Position numbers and translations under genes: made by a program. Under the pieces are notes generated by a model. It had not been told where the DNA came from. It did no database searches and saw only the letters and a program-made list of their open reading frames with translations. Below, one piece after another: positions 1-7,742 of a stretch of 39,511 bases of DNA (position 1 is the first letter of the stretch; each line of letters starts with the position of its first letter). Source of the DNA: DASXMR01 sp036495525 (GTDB lineage Bacteria; Actinomycetota; Actinomycetes; Streptosporangiales; Streptosporangiaceae); assembly GCA_036495525.1 (NCBI GenBank), contig DASXMR010000018.1, positions 1-39,511 on the forward strand, in the 5' to 3' direction.

Positions 1-1284
1 CGGCCGCTTCGGCGCAACCTGCCGTTCCAGGCGCTGTGGCTCGGCTCATCGGCCTCGGCTCTCGGCCTGGCGGTCGCCGACATCGCTTATCCGCTCGCGA
101 TCCTGATGGTCACCGGCTCGCCCGGTGACGCCGGCCTGTTCGCCGCGCTGCAAGCCCTCGGCGCGCTGCTCGGTGGCTTGCCGGGGGGCCTGCTGGTGGA
201 CCGGGTGAGCCCTCGCGTCGTGCTGATGATCGCGGAAGGATGCCGTGCGCTGGTGACCGCCGTCGCCGCTGCCGGGCTGGCCATGGGCTGGCTCACCTTT
301 CCTGAGCTGCTCGCGGCCGCGCTGCTGCTCGGTATCGGCCAGCCTGTGACCTCGGCGGCCAGGCTGGTGCTGCTGCGCGCCGTCGTCCCGGCCGAGCAGC
401 TGACCAGCGCGCTGACCCAGGACGAGCTGCGGATCAACGGGGCCGCGCTGGCCGGTCCCCCGATCGGAGGCAGCCTCGCCGCGCTGCGCGCGCTAGCCCA
501 CGCGGTGCCGTTCGTGTTCACCGCGGTCTCGTTCGTCCTGTCGATGGCCAGCGCGCTGCTGGTGCGGCCAGCGCGACCCGGTGCTGGCCAGCAGCGAGAC
601 ACCGAGCCGGCGAGCGCGAAGCCGGCCGGGGCCGGCCGGACCGCGGCCGGCGGGCGGCGCGGCGAGAGCATGCTGCTCGGGATCAGGGTCATCTGGGCCA
701 GCCCCGTGCTGCGCGCCGCGACCATGCTGATCGCGATCATCAACACGGTCGGCGTGGGCCTGGACCTGGTCGCGATCGTGCTGCTGCGGGCGCAGGGAGT
801 CGGGCCCGGCGTGATCGGCGTGGCGCTGGCCGGCGCGGCCGCCGGCGGCCTGGCCGGCACGAGGCTGGTCCGCCCGCTGCACCGGCTGCAGCCCGGCGTG
901 CTGTTGCTGACCGTCTGCCTGACGCTGATCCCGCTGTGCGCGCTGCTGGCCCTGCCTTACGGGCCGTGGTGGACCGCCGGGCTGCTGTTCACAGCGATGC
1001 TCGGAGTGCCCTCGCTGCGCGTGCTCGCCGACATCCTCATTCTCCGGCCGACCCCGCCTGAGCAGCGCGGCCGCGTCGTCGGCGCGGTGATGACGCTGTT
1101 CGGCCTTGGCACCCCGGCTGGCTTCGCGATCGCCGGGCTGCTGCTGCAGCACCTGGCGCCGACTCCGGCGATGCTCGTACTGGCCGGCGCCCTGGCCGCG
1201 GGCGTGCTGTACTGCGCCACCAAGCGCGAGCTGTGGCGAGCCCGCTGGCCGCAGCAGCCGCAGCCATCCGGCCCTAGTAACTGA
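1..1284 (+). CDS. MFS transporter, 5' truncated by window edge
   Basis: The reading frame is open from base 1, so the true start lies outside the window; 427 codons are visible. It encodes alternating hydrophobic helices typical of a major facilitator permease of the cytoplasmic membrane. After the second visible helix comes the cytoplasmic loop LLVDRVSPRVVLM, a degenerate form of the MFS motif A (GxLaDRxGrR). A polar Ala/Gly/Arg-rich central loop (around bases 570-670) separates two six-helix halves. The second half carries LILRPTPPEQRGRVVG, the typical segment before helix 11. The substrate cannot be told; drug or metabolite efflux is the usual role. The gene ends at a TGA followed by a strong hairpin. 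An internal ATG at 106 is unlikely to be the start because conserved helix 1 lies upstream of it. Confidence 0.88.
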   Translation, partial: RPLRRNLPFQALWLGSSASALGLAVADIAYPLAILMVTGSPGDAGLFAALQALGALLGGLPGGLLVDRVSPRVVLMIAEGCRALVTAVAAAGLAMGWLTFPELLAAALLLGIGQPVTSAARLVLLRAVVPAEQLTSALTQDELRINGAALAGPPIGGSLAALRALAHAVPFVFTAVSFVLSMASALLVRPARPGAGQQRDTEPASAKPAGAGRTAAGGRRGESMLLGIRVIWASPVLRAATMLIAIINTVGVGLDLVAIVLLRAQGVGPGVIGVALAGAAAGGLAGTRLVRPLHRLQPGVLLLTVCLTLIPLCALLALPYGPWWTAGLLFTAMLGVPSLRVLADILILRPTPPEQRGRVVGAVMTLFGLGTPAGFAIAGLLLQHLAPTPAMLVLAGALAAGVLYCATKRELWRARWPQQPQPSGPSN

Positions 1285-1298
1285 GGACCAGCATCGGG

Positions 1299-1332
1299 GC
1301 GGGCCCGGCCGGATCTGACCGGCCGGGCCCGC
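1299..1332 (+). terminator. Perfect 14-bp hairpin after the MFS gene
   Basis: Arms GCGGGCCCGGCCGG (1299-1312) and CCGGCCGGGCCCGC (1319-1332) are perfectly complementary around the 6-nt loop ATCTGA. The hairpin begins 14 nt after the MFS stop codon. There is no U-tract, which is common for actinobacterial terminators, so it may act as an intrinsic-like terminator or a 3'-end stabiliser. Confidence 0.6.
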
Positions 1333-1436
1333 GGTCACTCCGTGACCACCCGCGCGCTCCTTAGCCCTGCTAGTGACCGCTGGCCTGCCGCTGGCTGGCC
1401 GGCGCAGCCCGGCCGGATCACGGTTACGCTGGCGCG

Positions 1437-2192
1437 GTGTTCACGCCGGGGCAACGAGACCAGCTGCGCGAGACCCTGATCGAGGCGGCCAGGTCAGACG
1501 AGCGCGTGACCGGCGCCGCGCTGACCGGGTCCGCGGCGATGGGCGCCGAGGATGCGTGGTCCGACATCGACCTGGCGCTGGGCATCGCCGGCCGGGCTGA
1601 TGCCAGCCAGGTGATGGCGGACTGGACCAGGTCGATGTACCGGGACCACGGCGCCGTCCACCATTTCGACGTGGTGCGCGGCGCGACGGTGTTCCGGGTG
1701 TTCCTGCTTGGCAGCACGCTGCAGGTCGACATCGCGTTCTGGCCAGAAGCCGAGTTCGGCCCGATCGCCCCCTCGTTCCGGCTGATGTTCGGCACTCCGG
1801 CCGAACCGGGGCGCGCAGCCGAGCCTGCCGCCGCCGAGCTGATCGGGCTTGGCTGGCTTTACGCGCTGCACGCCCGGTCGAGCATCAACCGCGGCCGAGC
1901 CTGGCAGGCCGAGTACATGATCAGCGGAATCCGTGATCAGGCACTCGCCCTGGCCTGCGTCCGGCACCGGCTGCCGGCGGCGCAGGGCCGCGGCATCGAC
2001 CGGCTGCCGCCGGAAGTCACGGAGCCCATCGCGGGCGCGCTGGTCCGCTCGCTAGCCGCCAGCGAGCTGAGCCGCGCGTTCACGGCGGCCTGCGAGGGGT
2101 TGCTCGCCGAGGCCAGCCTGGCCGACACTGCGCTGGCCAGCCGCCTGGCCGGGCCAGTCACCGAGCTGACCCGCGCTACCTGGCAGGCCTGA
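1437..2192 (+). CDS. Nucleotidyltransferase-domain protein
   Basis: This 251-residue protein carries the minimal nucleotidyltransferase signature near residues 28-48: GSAAMG followed by WSDIDLAL, i.e. the GS...D-x-D pattern that binds Mg-NTP in the polymerase-beta superfamily. The stretch RDHGAVHHFDVV and a later acidic beta-strand (LQVDIAFW) fit the third catalytic acid. The C-terminal half (about 120-251) is helical and resembles the substrate-binding part of aminoglycoside adenylyltransferase-like proteins, but the substrate is not identifiable. The start is GTG. The gene is monocistronic, placed between a terminator and a convergent kinase-like gene. Nucleotidylation of a small molecule is the likely role; resistance should not be assumed. 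Confidence 0.78.
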   Translation: MFTPGQRDQLRETLIEAARSDERVTGAALTGSAAMGAEDAWSDIDLALGIAGRADASQVMADWTRSMYRDHGAVHHFDVVRGATVFRVFLLGSTLQVDIAFWPEAEFGPIAPSFRLMFGTPAEPGRAAEPAAAELIGLGWLYALHARSSINRGRAWQAEYMISGIRDQALALACVRHRLPAAQGRGIDRLPPEVTEPIAGALVRSLAASELSRAFTAACEGLLAEASLADTALASRLAGPVTELTRATWQA

Positions 2193-2234
2193 TCCGGTCG
2201 GCGCGGCATGCCGAGCTGCAGCCGCCCTCAACGG

Positions 2235-2903
2235 TCAGCTGCCGGGCGGCGGAGCCACGACCAGCTCCGTCAGCGCGTCGGAGGCCACCGGCGGCGTTCC
2301 CGCGACCGTTAGGTCCGCTCGCTCCCAGGGCCGCTGCGCAGCGAGAAACGGATCCTCCTCAGCCATCCAGTCCAGCAGGCTCGCCCGAGTAGCCGGCCCG
2401 CCTGGCTGCCCGACCCGCGCCTGGCTGCGCTGCTCGGTGACTGACCGGTCGGCCTGCACCCAGACGGTGACGCTCACCAGCCCAGCGACCTCACCGCGGC
2501 CGGCACCTACCCCCTCGACGATGAGCACCTGGCTGCCGACCGGAACGTCGATCGACCCATGGCGGCCGTTCTCGGCCCAGCTTGGCGGGCGGAATGTCAC
2601 CTGTTCGCCGCGCCAGGCCGGCCGCAGCACGCCGTCGGTCAGCAGGTCAGCCCAGCCGAATCGGGAGTGCTGCCACGCCAGGTCGTCGGTGTGCACGACC
2701 ACCGCTCCGCTGAGGGCGCCGCCGAGGCGAGCAGCGAGCGACGTCTTGCCGCTGGAGCTGCGCCCGTCGACCGCGACCACCACGATCCGGCCAGCCCCGG
2801 CGAGCGTCGCGCCCAGCTGGATGAGGCTGGCCGCGGTCGCAACCAGCGGGGCGCACCGCCACGGCCCGGCTGCTGGTTCTTCGGGATGCAGCCGAAACCT
2901 CAC
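2235..2903 (-). CDS. Uridine-kinase-like P-loop protein
   Basis: This is a 222-residue protein with GTG start. Residues about 40-56 read VVVAVDGRSSSGKTS, a beta-strand plus Walker A (GxxxxGKT/S) of the uridine kinase/phosphoribulokinase type. VVVHTDDLAW follows, matching the Asp-rich substrate strand, and VLIVEGVGAGRGEV matches the Walker-B-like strand. The Arg-containing lid region (SVTEQRSQAR) fits a small-molecule kinase. It sits 9 nt downstream of the GNAT gene on the same strand, so the two are probably co-transcribed. Substrate is unknown; a nucleoside or amino-sugar is as plausible as uridine. Confidence 0.75.
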   Translation of the reverse strand: MRFRLHPEEPAAGPWRCAPLVATAASLIQLGATLAGAGRIVVVAVDGRSSSGKTSLAARLGGALSGAVVVHTDDLAWQHSRFGWADLLTDGVLRPAWRGEQVTFRPPSWAENGRHGSIDVPVGSQVLIVEGVGAGRGEVAGLVSVTVWVQADRSVTEQRSQARVGQPGGPATRASLLDWMAEEDPFLAAQRPWERADLTVAGTPPVASDALTELVVAPPPGS

Positions 2904-2912
2904 GAGCCTGTC

Positions 2913-3515
2913 TCACCGGCAGGAGGTGGCCGTCCAGTCATCGCGCAGCAGCCGGTACTCCACCTCGCCATGTTCACTCCCGTCCAGCGGGTCGTCCCAG
3001 TCGACCACGACGGTCCGCGCGAGCCGCAGGCCGGCCTTCTCCATCACCCGTCGCGACCCGGCGTTGACCGCCATCGTGGTGGCGACGACCTCGCGAACTC
3101 GCGGGTCGGCGAAGGCGGCAGTGATCAGCACACGCGCGCCCTCGGTGGCATAGCCGCGGCCCCAGACGCTGCGCCGCAGCCGGTAGCCGAGCTCGACCAC
3201 GCTGGGCTGCTCAGGGCCGCCTTTCGCCCAGTGCACCATCGCCGCAGCCGATGGCGTCACCGGGCGCATGCCGAACCAGCCGATGAACTGCCGTGCCGCG
3301 CGGGTCTCGGCCGCCCAGTAGCCGAACCCTGGCCAGCACGCCTGACCGCCCGCCAGGCGCGGCAGCACCTCAGCGCGGACCTGCTCCAGGGTCTTCAGCT
3401 TGCTGTCGATGTAGCGCATCACTTCCGGGTCGCCGTCCAGGCACAGCAGGTCCTCCGCGTCGGCGGCCGTCAGCCGCCGGAGCGCCAGCCGGCTTGTCAG
3501 CACGTCGTCGTCCAC
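2913..3515 (-). CDS. GNAT family N-acetyltransferase (RimJ/RimL type)
   Basis: The chosen GTG at 3515 gives 200 residues starting VDDDVLTSRLALRRL, the standard opening of the RimJ-like GNAT subfamily, and is preceded by an AGGA about 9 nt upstream. The frame stays open upstream to 3680, but that stretch has no family similarity. Motif A appears as LRRSVWGRGYATEGARVLI (R/Q-x-x-G-x-G/A acetyl-CoA pyrophosphate loop). The next strand is VREVVATTMAVNAGSRRVMEKAGL, in which the Asn-x-x-S-x-x-V-x-x-K-x-G segment is diagnostic. It is expected to acetylate an amine or a protein N-terminus using acetyl-CoA. It probably leads a two-gene unit with the P-loop kinase-like gene downstream. Confidence 0.85.
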   Translation of the reverse strand: MDDDVLTSRLALRRLTAADAEDLLCLDGDPEVMRYIDSKLKTLEQVRAEVLPRLAGGQACWPGFGYWAAETRAARQFIGWFGMRPVTPSAAAMVHWAKGGPEQPSVVELGYRLRRSVWGRGYATEGARVLITAAFADPRVREVVATTMAVNAGSRRVMEKAGLRLARTVVVDWDDPLDGSEHGEVEYRLLRDDWTATSCR

Positions 3516-3758
3516 CCGCCCGATCCTGACGCGCGGCCCGCCGCGGGGCAATCGCGTTTTCTGGCGGCCTTGAATGCCGCCTGGCTTGGCTGAGAAGGTG
3601 TGAGCGGGCAGTCGCTCGGCAGCCGGGATCAGCTCCGGGTCACCGCGTTCCCCTCTCTTATCCAGAACCATGCAAAGCACGCGAGCAGGTGAAGGTGAGC
3701 AGGATCTGGCGGCACGGCACAGCCGAACTGATCACCCGCCTATCTCGTCCTGGAAGTC

Positions 3759-4049
3759 GTGCTCTTCTGCTACCAGCGCTACGGCAGCGGCGAGGGCAGG
3801 TCCGAGCTCGGCAAGCTGGCGTTCTGGTACTGCCTGGACGTGCTCCTGCTCTGGCGCATCTGGCACGCCAGCGAGGCCGCGTGGGTGATCCTCGTGCTGC
3901 TCGACGGCGTTGCCGTCGCCGAGCTTGTCTTCGGCATGGTCTGGCCATGGGGCCTGTACGGTACCGGCCTGCTCGCTATCGTGCTCGCCCAGTTCGTGCT
4001 ACTGCTCAGCCCCGCAATGTGCCGCCGACGGCCGGTGCGGCGAGCCTGA
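3759..4049 (+). CDS. Small predicted membrane protein
   Basis: This is a short gene (96 codons from the GTG at 3759) with about three hydrophobic helices: LAFWYCLDVLLLW, AAWVILVLLDGVAVAELVF and YGTGLLAIVLAQFVLLL. It ends with a basic tail (CRRRPVRRA), consistent with a cytoplasmic C-terminus. The frame opens after a TGA at 3729, and codons between there and 3759 also encode hydrophobic residues (YLVLEVV), so an upstream non-ATG start is possible. No recognisable family. It ends 6 nt before the 3' end of the convergent GNAT remnant. Confidence 0.5.
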   Translation: MLFCYQRYGSGEGRSELGKLAFWYCLDVLLLWRIWHASEAAWVILVLLDGVAVAELVFGMVWPWGLYGTGLLAIVLAQFVLLLSPAMCRRRPVRRA

Positions 4050-4055
4050 CCACCG

Positions 4056-4345
4056 CTAGGACGGCGTGTCGCGGTCACCCAGATGATCGCTGCCCTGGTC
4101 GGCGCCGCCGGACAGCTCCTTGCTCAGCAGCAGTCCGCGCTCGGCGTAGCCTGCCGCGGAGTAGAACGCGATGGCGCTGACGTGCGCTGGCCAAGAACGT
4201 TCCGGAAGTACGCCCGTACCGTCCCGGCGTCGGGCAGCCGGTGGCCAGCCGGGTCAGGCTCGACGTGCCGCCGGGCGTTGGCCAGCCGCACCTCCGCCAG
4301 CACCGCCACGTCGCCGGGTCGGGCCGGCCTGACCACGATCTCCAT
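4056..4345 (-). pseudogene. Frameshifted, internally deleted GNAT remnant
   Basis: From an ATG at 4345 the frame reads MEIVVRPARPGDVAVLAEVR, a typical GNAT N-terminus, and continues to AGTVRAYFRNVLGQ. In the next frame over, from about 4185 to the TAG at 4056-4058, it reads AHVSAIAFYSAAGYAERGLL and then SKEL. AIAFYSAAGYAERG is the canonical GNAT C-terminal motif (A-x-x-F-Y-x-x-x-G-F/Y). The two halves are out of frame by 2 nt (290 nt in total, not a multiple of 3), and the whole motif A (R-x-x-G-x-G) that binds acetyl-CoA is missing between them. The gene is therefore almost certainly dead, with both a frameshift and an internal deletion. The alternative is an assembly or sequencing error, but that would not restore motif A. 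Confidence 0.75.
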
Positions 4346-4547
4346 GCCGGCAGCCTGGCAGCAGCGGCGGCCTGGCAGCAATTCGCGCGTGGTGCAGGCC
4401 AGGCAACCGGGCCGGGCCCACACCGCCACGGGTCCGCGTTCCTGCGCTGCCCGGTTCGCGCCTGGCCTGCCTCGGGCGCCATTGCCGCCCGGCTGGCGCG
4501 CTCGTAGAGTCGCCAGCAAGCAGCGGCTCCCAGGAAGGATGTGCCTC

Positions 4548-5375
4548 ATGTCCGAGCCCGCCGGGGCGGGGCGACCGTCGACGCAGGTCTTCCCGCACGA
4601 GCTGCCGGCCTCGCTGCGGGATGCGGGGCTGACGAACTGGATCCGCGAGCCGCTGGACGACGCGGTGGACCGCCGGCGCCGGATCATCATGCCGCCTGCC
4701 GCTGCGGTCATGGGCACGCCAGCAAGCGGGCACCAGGGCGCCCTGCTGGCCGAGGCGCGCAGCCCCGACACCGTGTTCATGATGGGAGACAACCCGGCGC
4801 TGCCGGCGATGCCGAAGGAGCCGGTCCTGCGCGACTTCTTCGACCTGCGCTTCAGCAAGATCGCCAGGACCCACCTGCTGCAGAGCGCCAGAGTGGCACG
4901 AGAGAACGGGCTCGGCGAGAAGGTAATCACGGCGTGCCTGCTGCACGACATCGCCATCGCCGGGCTGCTGTCGGCGAACCACGGTTACTGGGGCGCGCAG
5001 CTCGTCGCGCCGTACGTGGACGACGAGATCGCCTGGGCAATCGAGAAGCACGAGGCGCTGCGCTACTTCCCCGACGAGTCGGTGGGATACGCCTATCCCG
5101 AGGCGTACGTCGACTACTTCGGTGCTGACTACAGCCCGCCCGAGTACATCAAGCGCGAGCACGAGGCGGCACGCCAGCACCGCTGGTACATGACGTCCCG
5201 GCTGGTGACGATCAACGACATCTACTCGTTCGACCCCAGCGTGGTCGTCGACTTCGGCGACTTCGAGGACGTGATCGGCCGCAACTTCCGGCAGCCGCCG
5301 GAAGGGCTCGGCTTCGACGGCTCACCCGTTGCGCACATGTGGCGGACCATGATCTGGCCGAACAACTTCCTCTGA
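4548..5375 (+). CDS. HD-domain protein, possible diiron HD oxygenase
   Basis: The start ATG at 4548 is set by AGGAAGG (4532-4538), 9 nt upstream; an ATG at 4539 abuts that site and is unlikely. In the 275-residue product His109 (ARTHLLQSA), His133-Asp134 (ACLLHDIAIAG), His145 (ANHGYWG), His168 (AIEKHEALR) and Asp224 (TINDIYSFD) form an H..HD..H..H..D series. Spacings of 24, 12 and 23 residues resemble the six-ligand dinuclear HD proteins (PhnZ/MIOX-type oxygenases) more than a minimal one-metal HD hydrolase. The substrate is unknown. The N-terminal 100 residues match nothing I recognise. It stands alone, between a GNAT remnant and a convergent methyltransferase. Ordinary phosphohydrolase activity remains possible. 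Confidence 0.75.
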   Translation: MSEPAGAGRPSTQVFPHELPASLRDAGLTNWIREPLDDAVDRRRRIIMPPAAAVMGTPASGHQGALLAEARSPDTVFMMGDNPALPAMPKEPVLRDFFDLRFSKIARTHLLQSARVARENGLGEKVITACLLHDIAIAGLLSANHGYWGAQLVAPYVDDEIAWAIEKHEALRYFPDESVGYAYPEAYVDYFGADYSPPEYIKREHEAARQHRWYMTSRLVTINDIYSFDPSVVVDFGDFEDVIGRNFRQPPEGLGFDGSPVAHMWRTMIWPNNFL

Positions 5376-5479
5376 CCAGCTGGTCGCATCAGTAGCCCAG
5401 CCGACCCCGGCCCACTGCAGCTGCCGCGACCATCATCCGGAAGGAAAATTGCTGCGGTGACGCACATCTTCGTTCCGGA

Positions 5480-6223
5480 TCATGGTGAGGACACGTTGTG
5501 GTCCCAGGCCGCTGCCCGGCCGTCCGGCCGCGTGACGCAGCGGGCCACCAGGTAGACCGGCTGCCGGTCAGCTTCGTGCGCCTGGTCCCAGTCCGGTTCC
5601 GGCCGCGGCTCGGCGATCTCGTCGAGCCACAGCCCGTGGCGCCGCAGTGTGCGCAGGTAGGTAGCGAGCATCCGGTGCTGGGCGCCCACTTGCCGGCGCA
5701 GGGTCGACTTGGCTCCCCCGGCCATCCAGAGCCCTTCGTCGTAGTAGCTGCCCGTCTCCGGCCAGGAACCCGAGATGTCCCGGCCGCCGCCGAAGCAAGG
5801 GTGCAGGATCGAGAACGCGAAGCGGCCGCCAGGCCGCAGCGCCCGGCTGGTCGACGCCATGGCGGCATCGAGGTCATCGATGTCGGAGAGCCCGAAGCTG
5901 CAGGCGACCGCGTCGAATTCGGCCTCGCCGAGGACGTCGGGCCCGGCCACGTCGGCGTGCAGGTAGCGGACGCCCATCGGGTCGGCCCGCTCAAGCTCGC
6001 GTGCCTTGCTGATCAGGCGGCCGGATATGTCGATGCCCACCACCTCGGCACCGCGCCTGGCGAGCTCGCGGGTCAGCCTTCCGTGCCCGCAAGCCAAATC
6101 GAGTACCCGCAGGCCATTTACCGGGCCGAGCAGATCTAGCAGCGACCGGGAGACCGGATCGGCGGCGGACCCGAACCCGCTGGCATAGAAGTCGGCCACC
6201 GCGTCATACCTGGCTTCGGCCAT
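5480..6223 (-). CDS. Class I SAM-dependent methyltransferase
   Basis: This is a 247-residue Rossmann methyltransferase. Motif I is VLDLACGHGRLTRELA (residues about 39-54), followed by the acidic end of strand 2 in VVGIDIS, motif II/III FDAVACSFGLSDIDD, and post-motif LRPGGRFAFSILHPCF. This is the UbiE/Methyltransf_11-like layout. The HPCF segment and the large C-terminal cap (YYDEGLWMAGG to the end) suit a small-molecule substrate. Starts at ATG 6223; single gene, convergent with the HD-domain gene. The substrate cannot be predicted. Confidence 0.88.
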   Translation of the reverse strand: MAEARYDAVADFYASGFGSAADPVSRSLLDLLGPVNGLRVLDLACGHGRLTRELARRGAEVVGIDISGRLISKARELERADPMGVRYLHADVAGPDVLGEAEFDAVACSFGLSDIDDLDAAMASTSRALRPGGRFAFSILHPCFGGGRDISGSWPETGSYYDEGLWMAGGAKSTLRRQVGAQHRMLATYLRTLRRHGLWLDEIAEPRPEPDWDQAHEADRQPVYLVARCVTRPDGRAAAWDHNVSSP

Positions 6224-6495
6224 GCGCCGACATTAAGACGCCCGCCAGGATTGACGCACCGCCGTTCGCGGCTGGCGGACAGCCGGCCGCTCGCCAGTTC
6301 GATTCCGCACCGCAGCTGCCACGCCGATGGCCGGCGCCAGCACAGTCCCGCACGGTTTGCCTGGCTGCGGCGAGCCGGGTGCCCAGCGGGCCGCGGACGC
6401 TGGAGCGCCAGCTGGCCGACAATAGTGGTCATGTCGCCTCCCTTGCCAGTACTGCTCAGGACGCTCGTTCCCCCGCCGCTCGCCAGGGTTGGCCG

Positions 6496-6861
6496 GTGAA
6501 TCGGCCGGGCGGCTGGTATGCCCTCAACGAGGCGCTCGCGTTCGCGCTGGAGCTGGTCGTCCTCGCGGTACTGAGCCTGTGGGGCGTCACCGTCGGGCAC
6601 GGAGCGGCCGAGTCGGTCCTGCTCGGCATCGCCGCGCCGCTGGCGGGCGCTGTGCTGTGGGGCCTATTCGCCGCGCCGCGGGCCAGGATCAGGCTGCCGC
6701 TGGCTGGCGTCCTGGCCGTCAAAGCAGTGGTCTTCGCAGCCGCCGTGGCAGCCCTGGCCGGCCTCGGGCACCCCGGCTGGGCTGCGGCGCTGGCTGTCGT
6801 GCTGGCCCTGAGCACCACGCTGGCGGTCGCCTTCAGGCCGCAGCCGTCCGACGCCAGCTAG
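6496..6861 (+). CDS. YrdB-like (DUF2568) membrane protein
   Basis: The likely start is the GTG at 6496, preceded by CAGGG about 8 nt upstream, giving 121 residues beginning VNRPGGWYALNEALAFALE. The Asn-x-x-L-x-F-x-L-E-L opening followed by VLAVLSLWGVTVG is the hallmark of the YrdB/DUF2568 family. There are four hydrophobic segments, with LRLPLAGVLAVKAVVFAAAV-like helices in the second half. It is an integral membrane protein of unknown function. The frame continues upstream to 6379, but those residues are polar and have no family match. Confidence 0.72.
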   Translation: MNRPGGWYALNEALAFALELVVLAVLSLWGVTVGHGAAESVLLGIAAPLAGAVLWGLFAAPRARIRLPLAGVLAVKAVVFAAAVAALAGLGHPGWAAALAVVLALSTTLAVAFRPQPSDAS

Positions 6862-6987
6862 ACGGCGCGGCTCAGAGACGGGGCGCGTGCCCGGCGGTGC
6901 TGCGGGTGCCAGGCACGGGGTACTTATGCTGGCGTCGGCTATCCCGGCCCGGCGCTGGCACCACAAGGAACTCATGATCGGGCTGTC

Positions 6988-7647
6988 ATGACACATTCGT
7001 CCTCGCACGATCTGGGCGCGATCGGCCAGCGCATTCTGGCTGGCGGGCAGCTGAGCCCAGCGGAACGGCAGGCTGGCTTCTCCGTGCTCGCCAGCGACGC
7101 AGACCAGCAGGCGGGTGCCGGGGCGGTCTGGCTGGTGGAGGAAGGCCATCCAGAGGCCGCGGAGTACGCCCTCCAGTTCGAGCAGATCGGACCCTGGCAG
7201 TACCTGGGCTGGAGCGGCGGATCGGCTCGCGGCCTCTCGCTGAACGGCAGGCCATCGGCGGCCAGCGCACCGCACCATGCAGTCGAGCTGCTGACGAGCG
7301 GATCGGCACGCAGCCGGTCCGACCGGACGAGACAGCCGGGTGGCCAGCGGCAGCTGACCGACAGCGTCGGATGGGTGTCCTGTGCGGGATTCCGCCTCGC
7401 CACCGAGGCCGTCACGCTGCAGGCTGGCGAGCGGCGCATCAGCGTTCCTGACCACGGCTACGTGATCGTCGCGTGGCGGTCACCGGCGCGGCTATCCCGG
7501 CCGCCGATCACTGCCCTTCGCGCTGACGGCTCGGCGCTGACCACGATCGGGCCGGACGAGCACCTGGACAGCCTCACCTGGCAGGGCATCCTGACCGCCC
7601 TGGACGACGAACCACCTGCCTCGCAGCCGGATCAGCTGCCCGGCTGA
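6988..7647 (+). CDS. Hypothetical protein, soluble
   Basis: This is a 219-residue product from ATG 6988 with no family I recognise. Its N-terminal 75 residues are helical (DLGAIGQRILAGGQ, PAERQAGFSVLASDA), followed by WQYLGWSGGSARGLSL and a basic Ser/Arg-rich linker. The C-terminal half is predicted beta-rich (GWVSCAGFRLATEAVTL, HGYVIVAWRSPA). No signal peptide or membrane segment is visible. Upstream Shine-Dalgarno evidence is weak, so the start is uncertain. Third-position G/C bias supports coding. It ends just before an 11-bp inverted repeat at 7650-7702. Confidence 0.55.
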   Translation: MTHSSSHDLGAIGQRILAGGQLSPAERQAGFSVLASDADQQAGAGAVWLVEEGHPEAAEYALQFEQIGPWQYLGWSGGSARGLSLNGRPSAASAPHHAVELLTSGSARSRSDRTRQPGGQRQLTDSVGWVSCAGFRLATEAVTLQAGERRISVPDHGYVIVAWRSPARLSRPPITALRADGSALTTIGPDEHLDSLTWQGILTALDDEPPASQPDQLPG

Positions 7648-7649
7648 TC

Positions 7650-7702
7650 CTGGCCGCCGGTGCCCCTCACCAGCGCCCGGCCTGATCTGGCCCGGCGGCC
7701 AG
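7650..7702 (+). terminator. Long-loop hairpin after the hypothetical gene
   Basis: CTGGCCGCCGG (7650-7660) and CCGGCGGCCAG (7692-7702) form a perfect 11-bp stem around a 31-nt loop, which can fold a further short GGCC/GGCC stem. It starts 3 nt after the stop codon and ends 40 nt before the next gene, so it fits a transcription terminator or RNA 3' end. Confidence 0.45.
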
Positions 7703-7742
7703 ATGGCGACGCCAGGGTCGGCAGCACTGGCCGCGGCTGGCG

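Noticed and set aside
2437..3593. Long plus-strand frames opposite the kinase-like and GNAT genes
   Set aside because: They overlap two minus-strand genes with clear motifs and have no homology of their own.
5374..5385. GACCAGCTGGTC palindrome at the HD gene stop
   Set aside because: It has no loop, overlaps the stop codon, and is too short to call an operator.
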